NCBI GenBank assembly: GCA_963843065.1
Contig: CAWJKX010000008.1
Location: 1-14,031 of the forward strand
DNA: 14,031 nucleotides
DNA from: JAGVPT01 sp963843065
Lineage (GTDB): Bacteria; Bacteroidota; Ignavibacteria; UBA10030; UBA8401
Direction of reading: 5' to 3'
In this document: in pieces, positions 7,371 to 14,031 of the stretch
Layout of the letters: every line of letters starts with the position of its first letter
Numbering within the stretch: the first letter of the stretch is position 1
Position numbers and translations under genes: made by a program
The notes under the pieces: generated by a model
Databases searched by the model: none
Told to the model about the DNA's origin: nothing
The model's input: only the letters and a program-made list of their open reading frames with translations

Positions 7371-10300
7371 CTACTTCAACATCATCATTTTCTTTGTCGA
7401 AACGAAATCACCTGCGGAAATGTGGTAGATATACATTCCCGAGGCAACCTGGGAACCGAATTCATTCCGCCCGTCCCATACCACCTGTTGATACCCGGCG
7501 CTGACGCGTCCGTTCACCAGCGTGCGCACTTCACGTCCGAGCACGTCGTATATTTTCAACGATACCATGGCGTCTTTCGGCAATGCGAACCTGATCGTGG
7601 TCGTCGGGTTAAACGGATTTGGGTAATTCTGATCCAGAGTAAATTCCTTCGGCAGGCTGATCACGTTTTCAAGCACACCGGTCGGTGTGCCTATCGTTAA
7701 TTTGTAGCGTGCGGCAGGTCCTGCTTCTGACGGTGCCGTGTTCGTGACCAGCACATAATACGTGTCTGCCACCGCCACCGCATACGAAAACGTGACATCT
7801 GAGCCGGTGGTGCTTGAAGCTGAAGTCAGTGCCGAAGAAAAAGCATTCTTTCGGTACAGCGACAGCTGCACATGGTTCAACGTTGAGGTCGATTTAAAGG
7901 ATTTTGTCTGAACAAGAGGTGTGATTGTTTGTCCCTGCGAAGCAACGATGCTGAAGTAATCCCAATCACTTCCCGGAAGTCCAACGCCAGGGTCGAGAGT
8001 ATTCGTCGTATCGGAATAACTAAACCCTGCCGGAGTTACAAGATTGAAGAATCCGAACAACGGACCGTCGTTTGGTTCACGGGCGTCGGTCGGAGTGCCG
8101 ATTCTTGTATTCAATTGATACGGTCCGGTGGCATACGCAGCACCTCCAAGCCCACTAACGCCGAGTACATGCCCGAGTACACGAACATAATATTTTCCGG
8201 CGGTCGTAATGTTATATTCAAGCCGCTCATCAATATTCCGGTCAATATCGTAGAGCATTTTTCCCGTGTTATCGTAGAGCGACAACCTCAGGTTGGTTGT
8301 GTTGGCGCTATCGACTCCGTCAACGATGAGATGACCTACCGGCACTTGGAAAGAATAGAAATCGGGATCACCCGATGTTTTGGAAAGCACACCGCCGGCC
8401 GGATATCCGAACGTTATGGGAGTTGCTGTCGTGATCGTATCGTTCGGTTCTACTTCCATTTGCATTCCACCATTCACAACACCTCCCATTGCAACCGCAA
8501 CGGGATTACCAGCGTTGAACTGGCCAGTCAGCGCAACTGATGCGACTCCAGGCTTCAGCACTGTAAATGTGAGGATAAAAAGCGGTCCGGAACCTGTGAG
8601 CGCGGTAGATGTCGTGTCCATAATATTTACCAGTCCCGCATTCTGCGGCGTAGCTGAGAATGTAGATCCGCTGCTGATCGTTCCCGTCGCGGTGGCTCCC
8701 TTGAATTTAAGCAACGTGGAGTCGAAGGCGGCGGAAAATCGATAGGAGAGAACTCCCAGTCCGTTCAGACTATCGGACACAGCTGTAATACTCACGTCGG
8801 AACCGGCAAGACCTTTTGTTGTATCTGTTAATGCGACTTTGATTTCAGTGCCGATATCGTTCAGATTACGCAAATAGATCTCATATCCAGATTTATATGG
8901 AGCCGCTGCGTCGTATTGAGTTGCAACACCGGTCACAGTAAATGGCTGGCGGGGAGTCGGAGCGCCGTTTGCGTTGCTCCCTGTAGGAATTCGGAGAGTC
9001 AACGAATCAATACCGTTATCCGTTACTGTAAGGTTTGTACCTCCTGCACCGGCGGCCGGCCAAGCAAGCGAGGAAGCCGTCAGCCGGACATGATGAACCT
9101 GAACAAGCGAATTTTCCACCTGCTCGCCTTGGAGAGCCCAGGAGATATCGTGAAGTGTCAGCAGTTTAGGAACTGGAAGCACGCCGGGTCCGTCATCAGT
9201 CACATCCAGATGGCCGTTATATACCGCGGATTCAATCTCGATAGCTCCATCATACTGATAGAGTTGGCCTACAATAGTGTACAACTCACCTCGGTGTATT
9301 CTATATGGAGTAGTGCCATAGTCATAAAAATCCATTCCCCCCTGGTCGTCCTGCACCATAATACTCGTGTAGTTGCCGAGTACACCGATCAAACTGTCTT
9401 CCAAGATGTCAACACCGGTCACACGAAGCCCATATCCACTCCACAATATCGCTCCGGTTGTAGTATCTTCCGCCCGCGTTGGACTGAGAGACATTTTTGA
9501 AACGCCGGCAAAGTATCCGGCTGGGCCGGGAGTTATGGCTTCCGTCCCCGTTACATCCGTCGCATCGAACTTGTAGCTTATTCGAGCGCTGTTCGTGTCC
9601 AGTATCGCCGGGATAACACCGGTCCATATACCGTTAAGTGAATCCCCCGAAGTGAGGGCCATGGCCACTGATGCGCCAACGGTGTCCGGAGCTGCCATAT
9701 ACCGCAACTTCGCATTAGCAATTTTTTGAAGGTTGACAATATTAGCGGTCACAGAATCGACGGCGCCTGAAAGCGGCACATAGGGACTTCGAGTAAATGT
9801 TTTTGCAAGTGCACTCACTTTCGTAGTGCTGTAGGCACCGATAGAGTTGTTGGTGCTCAGAACAATCATACTGCTGTCGGCTGGGTTAAAAATTGCCTCG
9901 CCTAAAGCAGAGCCGTTTGCTTTCGTGCCAAGCGACGGTGTGATGGCTGTGACGTAAGCAATCCCGCTCCCAAGTCCGTTCGTAACATCAACGATCCGGG
10001 CCGTAGAGGGGCTCACATTGCCATCAAAGGCAAAAATATATTTTCGGCCGTAGACTTGATAGTACCGGGCCGATGTTGCCGTGACCGCCAAAGCAGCCGA
10101 GGCTAACGTGTCAATCGGCGTACCGGAAGTATCAAATTGTATGGCGACTTTTCCCGATTTTTTCAACCAGAAGGGACCAAAACCCGATGTCATCGGAGCG
10201 ATACTGGTGGCGCCGTTCGATGCGGGGGCAACGGTGATAGTTTTTCGGACGACGAGCAAAGAGTCATTATAAATCTGGAATACTTGAACTTTAGACGTAG

Positions 10301-10814
10301 TAGCATTCCCTCCCAGATAGACATAGGTCGAGTCGCCGTGTCCGACTACAGCCAGCGCATCACCAAGCTGCGGTCCCACAATCGTGGAGCTTGAAAAAGC
10401 AAGTACAGGCTTCGCGGATTCATTTGCCCATGTGTAAATCTGGACCGGGGTCGCCGCTTTTACTGTTGTTACCTGGTTTGCGGCATAGATCCTTCCGTCG
10501 TTAGAAACGCCTATTTTTTCAAATACTTTATTGCCGGCCCATGTGTAAAAACCTGTCGTATCCAAACGCCCAAGAGTATCGCCCGTTGCAGCATCTAAGA
10601 TCATGAATGCTTTAGCGGCCCGAGAGGCAAAGATAAGGTGGTTTGTTGCAGGATTAAGCGCAAGAGCGGCGGTGTCAGCAGCGGCTGGAAACCATGAAAC
10701 ACCTGAAGTATCACTCCATTTTTTTTGAGGCGTTTGTGCCTGGGCTGTTGAAGCTAGTCCGATAAACAGGAACGCAAGCGCCAAGAACAAAACTTTTGTA
10801 GCAGTGTTTTTCAT
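7371..10814 (-). CDS. Large multidomain secreted protein with T9SS C-terminal sorting domain
   Basis: Exported 1147-residue protein, probably displayed on the cell surface or released by the type IX system; no enzyme domain is recognised. The signal peptide is residues 1-26, ending AQA. Residues 30-345 repeat short strand motifs such as LALNPATNHLIFASR and IGVSNDGRIYAANQV, suggesting a beta-propeller (a DUF4623-like match is possible but unverified). Residues 455-655 hold two similar OB-fold-like modules, LRVTGVDI...IMVQDDQGG and VQVHHVRL...LTVTDNG. Residues 658-783 resemble a cohesin or Big-type domain. Two PPC-like domains follow, starting MEVEPNDT at 786 and AREPNDGP at 911. Residues 1054-1147 are the sorting domain, with NYPNPFNPTTTIRFALP at 1063-1079, KIYDVLGREVRTLVN and a C-terminal STKKMMMLK. 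The start has AGAGGA 8 nt upstream. The gene stands alone, with a terminator behind it. Confidence 0.88.
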   Translation of the reverse strand: MKNTATKVLFLALAFLFIGLASTAQAQTPQKKWSDTSGVSWFPAAADTAALALNPATNHLIFASRAAKAFMILDAATGDTLGRLDTTGFYTWAGNKVFEKIGVSNDGRIYAANQVTTVKAATPVQIYTWANESAKPVLAFSSSTIVGPQLGDALAVVGHGDSTYVYLGGNATTSKVQVFQIYNDSLLVVRKTITVAPASNGATSIAPMTSGFGPFWLKKSGKVAIQFDTSGTPIDTLASAALAVTATSARYYQVYGRKYIFAFDGNVSPSTARIVDVTNGLGSGIAYVTAITPSLGTKANGSALGEAIFNPADSSMIVLSTNNSIGAYSTTKVSALAKTFTRSPYVPLSGAVDSVTANIVNLQKIANAKLRYMAAPDTVGASVAMALTSGDSLNGIWTGVIPAILDTNSARISYKFDATDVTGTEAITPGPAGYFAGVSKMSLSPTRAEDTTTGAILWSGYGLRVTGVDILEDSLIGVLGNYTSIMVQDDQGGMDFYDYGTTPYRIHRGELYTIVGQLYQYDGAIEIESAVYNGHLDVTDDGPGVLPVPKLLTLHDISWALQGEQVENSLVQVHHVRLTASSLAWPAAGAGGTNLTVTDNGIDSLTLRIPTGSNANGAPTPRQPFTVTGVATQYDAAAPYKSGYEIYLRNLNDIGTEIKVALTDTTKGLAGSDVSITAVSDSLNGLGVLSYRFSAAFDSTLLKFKGATATGTISSGSTFSATPQNAGLVNIMDTTSTALTGSGPLFILTFTVLKPGVASVALTGQFNAGNPVAVAMGGVVNGGMQMEVEPNDTITTATPITFGYPAGGVLSKTSGDPDFYSFQVPVGHLIVDGVDSANTTNLRLSLYDNTGKMLYDIDRNIDERLEYNITTAGKYYVRVLGHVLGVSGLGGAAYATGPYQLNTRIGTPTDAREPNDGPLFGFFNLVTPAGFSYSDTTNTLDPGVGLPGSDWDYFSIVASQGQTITPLVQTKSFKSTSTLNHVQLSLYRKNAFSSALTSASSTTGSDVTFSYAVAVADTYYVLVTNTAPSEAGPAARYKLTIGTPTGVLENVISLPKEFTLDQNYPNPFNPTTTIRFALPKDAMVSLKIYDVLGREVRTLVNGRVSAGYQQVVWDGRNEFGSQVASGMYIYHISAGDFVSTKKMMMLK

Positions 10815-11258
10815 AATGGTAGTTCCTCTAGATAGGGTTGTAAATACAGTGAAATTAATTTGGTTTTTATCGACTATTGAAGGTCGACGGCTTGTCCAGT
10901 AAATCGATTGGAATGAGAAAAGGATAGAACAAAATTTAGAAGAAATGGCAGTACCCGTTGCTGCATTGCTCCTCCATGCGATCTTTGCAAACTCACGACA
11001 GCTTCGATGAGGGGTATGTTTATCGTTGAGTGAAATATTAGAAAACCAATCATCAGAAGCAAGCCAAAAAACGGCGCTTTACAGGGGCATTTATTATGGA
11101 TCAATTGAGCCTTGTAGAATATACCGCAGCAATGTAATGAGGGTGTTAAAAATATGTTGTCTCAGTGTTATAATTCAAAAGAGGGGATTACGTCATTCCC
11201 AATGGGTAGAAATCTGCTTTCTTGTAAGCTGTCCGATAAGTGCTGAACGTACGCTCGG
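10815..11258. other. Intergenic region between the ROK kinase and the large secreted protein
   Basis: Contains 444 nt with no convincing gene. A 76-codon minus-strand frame at 10874-11104 opens only with TTG and has no ribosome site or recognisable product. The ribosome site for the large gene (AGAGGA) lies at its low-coordinate end, in AT-rich DNA that probably holds the promoter, though I cannot point to a clean consensus. Around 11168-11225 the minus strand reads AGCAGATTTCTACCCATTGG then GAATGAC, which resembles a diverged copy of the GATTC...GAATGAC repeat seen near 12990-13027. No clear terminator follows the kinase gene. Confidence 0.5.
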
Positions 11259-12365
11259 TTACTTCTTATCAAGTGCATGAAGCGCGAACGCATAGGCACC
11301 AATCGCGACAGCTTCGCTCGTCCCAAGTTTTGAGATGCCAACGCCGATCCGCCGCAACGGATCATACTGCACGGTACCAGCTGTGCCCGGGACGGCAATT
11401 TCTTTCTTTGCCCCAGTGAGAAAAATGTCCAGTTCACCCGCATCTTCAAGATTATATACGTTGACTTCGAGCCGCGGAAAATTTTTCCCGCCCGGCAGAT
11501 GATATTTGCCGTTCATCTCGGAAACGAGTGCCGGTAAGAAAAGCGAATGTGCGCCTGAAAGCCCTCCGCCGATCACCGCCAGTCCATCGATAAGGGTCAA
11601 AGCATTGGCGAGTGCATCGCCGACGACTTCACCCAATCGGCGATACGCCTCAAGAGCGGCTGACGCATTGCCTTTCGCTTTGCCGGCGCCGATTTCGAAT
11701 ATTTCTTTGGGAGCGGGCGCCTGGTCAAAACCAATGCCCGACCGTTCAGCATACACCCGCTGCACCGCCCGGATGCTGGCCCCCTCTTCCGCGTTGACAG
11801 AAGGATCGATTTTGTTCCGCATCAACCAGATCTCGCCGCCACCGGAATTATCGCCGATAAATAATTCGCCGTTGCGCACTATGCCGCCTCCGAATCCGGT
11901 TCCGAGTGTAACGCCAAACAAATTGTGGAACCGCTTCGGGCTGTGCGCTTTTTCCAGCAGACCGTTCACGTACGGCAAGAATCCGGCGATTGCTTCGCCG
12001 TATGCAAATAGATCACCGTCGTTATTGATAAACACCGGCAGGTGAAAGACTTCCTTGAGCATGGGACCGACCGCAACTCCTCCCCGGAACGCCGGAAGAT
12101 TCCCCAAGTCTCCGATAATGCCGGCGGGATAATCTGCGGGGCCGGGAAACGCAAAACTGATCGCGACCGCGTGAGCCGGCAGTTGTTTTTTTATCTCCGT
12201 GAATCCGTTGACGAGTGTCGCAAGGCAGTCGTCAAGATTGTCTGCATGCGACGGAAACGTTACCGGCGGCACGATCTCGGTGTTTCCTTGAATAGCGGAA
12301 AAAACAAAATTCGTCCCTCCTGCATCCAATGTCATAACGACCCGCTTTTCATGTTCAAGATCCAT
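11259..12365 (-). CDS. ROK-family sugar kinase, atypical (zinc motif missing)
   Basis: Probable cytoplasmic kinase that phosphorylates a hexose or amino sugar with ATP; the exact sugar cannot be told. From the ATG at 12365 it has 368 residues, somewhat longer than the usual 300-320. The phosphate-binding loop LDAGGTNFVFSAI is at 13-25, FAFPGPADYPAG at 71-82, the catalytic-base segment INNDGDLFAYGE at 113-124 (Asp116), the second glycine-rich motif GVTLGTGFGGGIV at 151-163 and AVIGGGLS at 263-270. Two family hallmarks are absent: GEIGH is replaced by GEIWLM at 177-182, so the zinc-ligand His is lost, and the CxCGxxGCxE cluster is missing. The frame is open to a TTG at 12419, but that extension is low-complexity. 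The ATG lacks a good ribosome site but overlaps an upstream small ORF by 11 nt, suggesting coupling. A non-catalytic sensor is possible. Confidence 0.87.
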   Translation of the reverse strand: MDLEHEKRVVMTLDAGGTNFVFSAIQGNTEIVPPVTFPSHADNLDDCLATLVNGFTEIKKQLPAHAVAISFAFPGPADYPAGIIGDLGNLPAFRGGVAVGPMLKEVFHLPVFINNDGDLFAYGEAIAGFLPYVNGLLEKAHSPKRFHNLFGVTLGTGFGGGIVRNGELFIGDNSGGGEIWLMRNKIDPSVNAEEGASIRAVQRVYAERSGIGFDQAPAPKEIFEIGAGKAKGNASAALEAYRRLGEVVGDALANALTLIDGLAVIGGGLSGAHSLFLPALVSEMNGKYHLPGGKNFPRLEVNVYNLEDAGELDIFLTGAKKEIAVPGTAGTVQYDPLRRIGVGISKLGTSEAVAIGAYAFALHALDKK

Positions 12366-12516
12366 TGCACCGTGTCGTTGTTTTGGGGACGAAGGTCCCG
12401 AGGATTGCCGCTGCGCCAACGAGCGCCGTAGACAAAAAGAATAGGTTACCTGCGGCTGTTCTCCAATGACTCCGATGATTCTCCGGAACTTGCTGATAGA
12501 ATTCCTTCATTGTCAT
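12355..12516 (-). CDS. Small single-helix membrane protein (53 residues), overlapping the ROK gene
   Basis: I recognise no family. The peptide begins MTMKEFYQQVPENHRSHWRT, then has one strongly hydrophobic segment, NLFFLSTALVGAAAILGTFV at 24-43, and a short basic-polar tail. The polar start carries several His and Arg residues, so it would probably stay inside. AAGG lies 4 nt before the first ATG (12516) and 10 nt before a second one (12510), so translation may start at either, giving 53 or 51 residues. The TGA at 12355 overlaps the kinase ATG by 11 nt in a different frame, the usual form of translational coupling. Alternatively it could be the surviving N-terminus of a larger transporter. 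The membrane helix and the ribosome site support a real gene; there is no homology evidence. Confidence 0.5.
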   Translation of the reverse strand: MTMKEFYQQVPENHRSHWRTAAGNLFFLSTALVGAAAILGTFVPKTTTRCNGS

Positions 12517-12640
12517 TCGCCTTCATTTTTCGGCGCAGCCGAGTGATTTTAAATAATGATAACATCGCGGTATAGTGTCGTAACAAGAGGCATAAAATGC
12601 AAGGAAAAAATATTTCGCAAAAAAATGCAATTCTGAGAAT

Positions 12641-12670
12641 GCCAGCAGTTTCCCTCTTCCCACCGCTGGC
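12641..12670. repeat. Hairpin upstream of the small ORF and ROK kinase
   Basis: GCCAGCAGT at 12641-12649 pairs with ACCGCTGGC at 12662-12670 at 8 of 9 positions, with a 12-nt loop. On the minus strand it is followed by a short ATTCT/AGAAT palindrome and then a run of seven T about 17 nt after the stem. It could be a weak terminator for transcription coming from the response regulator side, but the T run is not adjacent, so the role is unsure. Confidence 0.4.
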
Positions 12671-12805
12671 GTGAAAATTCTTGTGTTTCCCAAAAAAGAA
12701 GTTTAAGAAGAATCCCCTCGGACGATTTCAAAAAGGCAATGATGAACTGTTTCGTTGCGGGATTTTAGGCGAGAGGTATCGAATATACTGCCGGATTAGT
12801 TTTTC

Positions 12806-12890
12806 TCAATCCAGCGTGTTTCCGGGCGGCAGCTGTATATGGGCAAGAAGTTTGGTGAAGTTCTCAGCGTTTCCTGTGATTAAAGATCGA
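12806..12890 (-). pseudogene. Possible C-terminal fragment of a decayed gene
   Basis: Just outside the inverted repeat the minus strand reads a protein-like stretch, SLITGNAENFTKLLAH then IQLPPGNTLD, followed by TGA at 12806. The ITGNAENF pattern resembles the end of PIN-domain (VapC-type) proteins, but about 27 residues are too few to assign a family. Upstream, the frame runs into the repeat arm (from about 12890) and meets a stop near 12919. This would fit a gene cut off by insertion of the repeat element. It may equally be a chance open frame. Confidence 0.28.
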
Positions 12891-13060
12891 GACTTCTGAA
12901 AAATGCCTGAGTAATGTCATTCTGAGGATCCCGACGCATTTCGTCGGGAGACGAAGAATCCAGTTTTTCTTTTCAAATTGAACGAATAGATTCTTCTCCC
13001 GCCGGCTTGCGGCGGGATGAGAATGACCTTTCATTGCCAATTCTTCAGAAGTCTCGGATC
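12885..13060. repeat. Two-armed inverted repeat with an internal hairpin in each arm
   Basis: Arm A (12885-12962, plus strand) and arm B (13060 down to 12986, minus strand) share the same order of parts. Both start GATC(C)GAGACTTCTGAA, then an AATG segment, GTCATTCT, a 7-bp hairpin with a 5-nt loop, and finally GAAGAATC(C/T)A. The hairpin is CCCGACG/CGTCGGG in arm A (12930-12948) and CCCGCCG/CGGCGGG in arm B (12998-13016). The A-T pair of one arm is a C-G pair in the other, so pairing is kept while sequence changes. A 24-nt A/T-rich spacer separates the arms. A further GTCATCCTGAG lies beyond arm B at 13067-13077 on the minus strand. It resembles the dispersed GTCATTCTGAG...GAAGAATC repeats common in environmental Bacteroidota-like genomes. 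No transposase is present. Confidence 0.75.
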
Positions 13061-13129
13061 ATTACTCTCAGGATGACGAAAAAGTCAATACAACTTGCCA
13101 CTCACAAAGTGATGCCTTTCCGAAGAAAC

Positions 13130-13260
13130 TCTTGGGGTCGGCAGAAGACACAAAGCTGCTAAGAAATTCAAGTGAAAAACTTTGGCGGCCAATCTCATCA
13201 ACAGTTGAGATAGCAATTCGATTAGAATTACTTCGTGGCTTGGCGGCTCATAAAAGTGTT
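13130..13260. repeat. Diverged CGCCAAG-type repeat motifs
   Basis: On the plus strand this stretch contains CACAAAGCTGCTAAGAAATTC, CTTTGGCGGCC and CTTCGTGGCTTGGCGGC. The minus-strand forms, CCGCCAAGCCACGAAG and CCGCCAAAG, resemble the arms of the hairpin at 1464-1535. They are probably worn copies of the same repeat class. The 63-codon minus-strand frame here (13085-13276) is read through these motifs and I do not treat it as a gene. Confidence 0.4.
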
Positions 13261-13414
13261 TTTCAGCAACCTGCAAGCGAGAGTCGGGATGTTACCGAGC
13301 GGTCTCAATTTATACATTGGACAGGCTCTATTGTAGATCAATGCATACATCAATCACTTGCCGGAAACGGTAAAACAGCGAATACAGTTTTCACAAAAAA
13401 TATTACCCACGCAG

Positions 13415-13437
13415 GCCCTTCTCCCCCCGTGAAGGGC
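13415..13437. repeat. Short perfect hairpin downstream of the response regulator gene
   Basis: GCCCTTC at 13415-13421 pairs with GAAGGGC at 13431-13437 around a 9-nt C-rich loop. It lies about 110 nt past the response regulator stop on the minus strand. A T run exists on that strand but about 17 nt beyond the stem, so this is at best a weak terminator. Confidence 0.35.
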
Positions 13438-13544
13438 AACAGGGCTCTATTCGGTAACGTAACAAAATAAGATAGAAGGAGAAAGGCGGAGGAGCAATAC
13501 CAAGAATCAGGTATTTATAGAAGTTCCGCGATATTGCAAGGATG

Positions 13545-14031
13545 TTATACTATTCGGTCTTTGATGGCTTTCACAAGCAGTTTTTGGCGGCTGTGAATGT
13601 CGAGTTTATGGAAAATATTTCTCAAATGGGTTTCGACGGTAAAACGGCTGATGCAAAGCATTTGGGCTATTTCCACATTATTCATCCCTTGAGTCAATAA
13701 TTTTAGCACATCCCTTTCTCTCCGTGAGAGACCAAAAGCATTTTCTTCATCCTCCCATCCGACATACGCGGCCATCATCCTTTTTGTGATCGTTGGGTCG
13801 AGCGGCAAGCCTCCTTGCTGCACACTTTCAATGGCCCTCACAATTTCATCCGGTGAAGCAGTTTTCAACAAGTAGCCGGAAGCTCCCCGTTTCATCGCTA
13901 AACGGATATTCTCGTCGAGGTCGTAGGAGGTGAGCATAATGATGTTCGAGGCGGGGGAGAGTTTCTTGATCGGTATAATCGCGTCAAGGCCGTTCATCAC
14001 CGGCATTTTGATATCCAAAAGGATAACACTC
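13545..14031 (-). CDS. NarL/FixJ-type LuxR response regulator (N-terminus cut by window edge)
   Basis: DNA-binding response regulator of a two-component system; the cognate sensor kinase is not in the window. The frame is open through the right edge, so about 162 C-terminal residues are visible and roughly the first 50 are missing. The visible part starts at SVILLDIKMPVMNG, in which the Asp is the expected phosphorylation site. MLTSYD supplies the switch Thr and GYLLKTAS the conserved Lys. The output domain runs from LSRRERDVLKLLTQGMNNVE through CISRFTVETHLRNIFHKLDI to the end, the typical LuxR helix-turn-helix. All key receiver residues within the visible part are intact, so it should be regulated by phosphorylation. 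The targets are unknown. Confidence 0.93.
   Translation of the reverse strand, partial: SVILLDIKMPVMNGLDAIIPIKKLSPASNIIMLTSYDLDENIRLAMKRGASGYLLKTASPDEIVRAIESVQQGGLPLDPTITKRMMAAYVGWEDEENAFGLSRRERDVLKLLTQGMNNVEIAQMLCISRFTVETHLRNIFHKLDIHSRQKLLVKAIKDRIV

Larger units (their letters stand above)
12517..13544. other. 1-kb gene-poor region rich in repeats and hairpins
   Basis: Between the response regulator stop and the small membrane ORF there is no intact gene. Open frames of 60-112 codons exist on both strands but look like chance or repeat translations. The region holds a hairpin at 12641-12670, a possible gene fragment at 12806-12890, a two-armed inverted repeat at 12885-13060, diverged CGCCAAG-like motifs at 13130-13260 and a 7-bp hairpin at 13415-13437. 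It looks like a place where repeats have accumulated and an older gene may have decayed. The promoter of the small ORF and kinase should lie in the part below about 12640, which is AT-rich, but I see no clean consensus. Confidence 0.6.

Noticed and set aside
7929..8540. 203-codon plus-strand open frame inside the large secreted protein gene
   Set aside because: It lies antisense to a continuous 1147-residue frame with clear domains; no domain or start signal is seen.
10874..11104. 76-codon minus-strand frame with hydrophobic stretches
   Set aside because: It has a TTG start, no ribosome site and no recognisable family; it is probably chance in AT-rich intergenic DNA.
12366..12419. Longer ROK kinase start at a TTG giving 18 extra residues
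   Set aside because: The extension is low-complexity (Ser, Gln, Pro), is not part of the ROK fold and has no ribosome site; the overlapping small ORF explains this DNA better.
12885..13077. CRISPR array
   Set aside because: The repeats are in inverted rather than direct orientation, with only two main copies and no regular spacers or cas genes.
13085..13276. 63-codon minus-strand frame and 112-codon plus-strand frame over 13132-13470
   Set aside because: Both run through repeat-derived motifs, lack ribosome sites and show no domain.
1..14031. tRNA or rRNA genes
   Set aside because: I saw no tRNA cloverleaf with a GTTCRA-type arm in the intergenic stretches and no rRNA-like sequence; a tRNAscan-SE run would settle this.

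Overview
The window looks like chromosome from a Gram-negative bacterium of the Bacteroidota/Chlorobiota group, most likely Ignavibacteria or a close relative. The main evidence is a very large secreted protein (7371-10814) that ends in a type IX secretion (T9SS) sorting domain with the FlgD-like form typical of that lineage. An outer-membrane barrel with a signal peptide and a DUF4140/DUF4139 protein agree with this. The lineage call is inferred from protein style and was not tested by phylogeny. Every gene I can support is on the minus strand, so the window reads from high to low coordinates.

Layout from high to low coordinates. (1) 13545-14031: C-terminal part of a NarL/LuxR-type response regulator, cut by the right edge. 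(2) 12517-13544: about 1 kb with no intact gene. It holds a two-armed inverted repeat with a small hairpin in each arm, a possible fragment of a decayed gene, diverged CGCCAAG-type repeats and two other hairpins. (3) 12355-12516: a 53-residue single-helix membrane ORF that overlaps the start of a ROK-family sugar kinase (11259-12365). The kinase lacks the family's usual zinc motif. (4) 10815-11258: intergenic. (5) 7371-10814: a 1147-residue mosaic surface protein, followed by a strong 15-bp terminator hairpin at 7302-7342.

(6) 1570-7065: a compact five-gene unit, spmA, spmB, outer-membrane barrel, DUF4140/DUF4139 protein, proline dehydrogenase. Its junctions are 8 nt of overlap, 1 nt, 55 nt and 6 nt, so it is probably one transcript. 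A 37-codon ORF of uncertain reality lies just before spmA. (7) 1464-1535: an imperfect CGCCAAG hairpin repeat between the operon and the next gene. (8) 1-1379: an OPT-family oligopeptide transporter with a strong Shine-Dalgarno sequence, cut by the left edge.

Functionally, the window combines peptide uptake (OPT), proline oxidation (proline dehydrogenase) and sugar phosphorylation (ROK), which would fit a peptide- and sugar-using heterotroph. It also carries an envelope group: SpmA/SpmB, the barrel and the DUF4139 protein. I see no clear new defence, mobile or RNA-guided system. The best leads are the SpmAB-barrel-DUF4139-proline dehydrogenase operon with its enlarged SpmA, the small membrane protein coupled to an atypical ROK kinase, and the inverted repeat whose two copies show a compensatory base-pair change.
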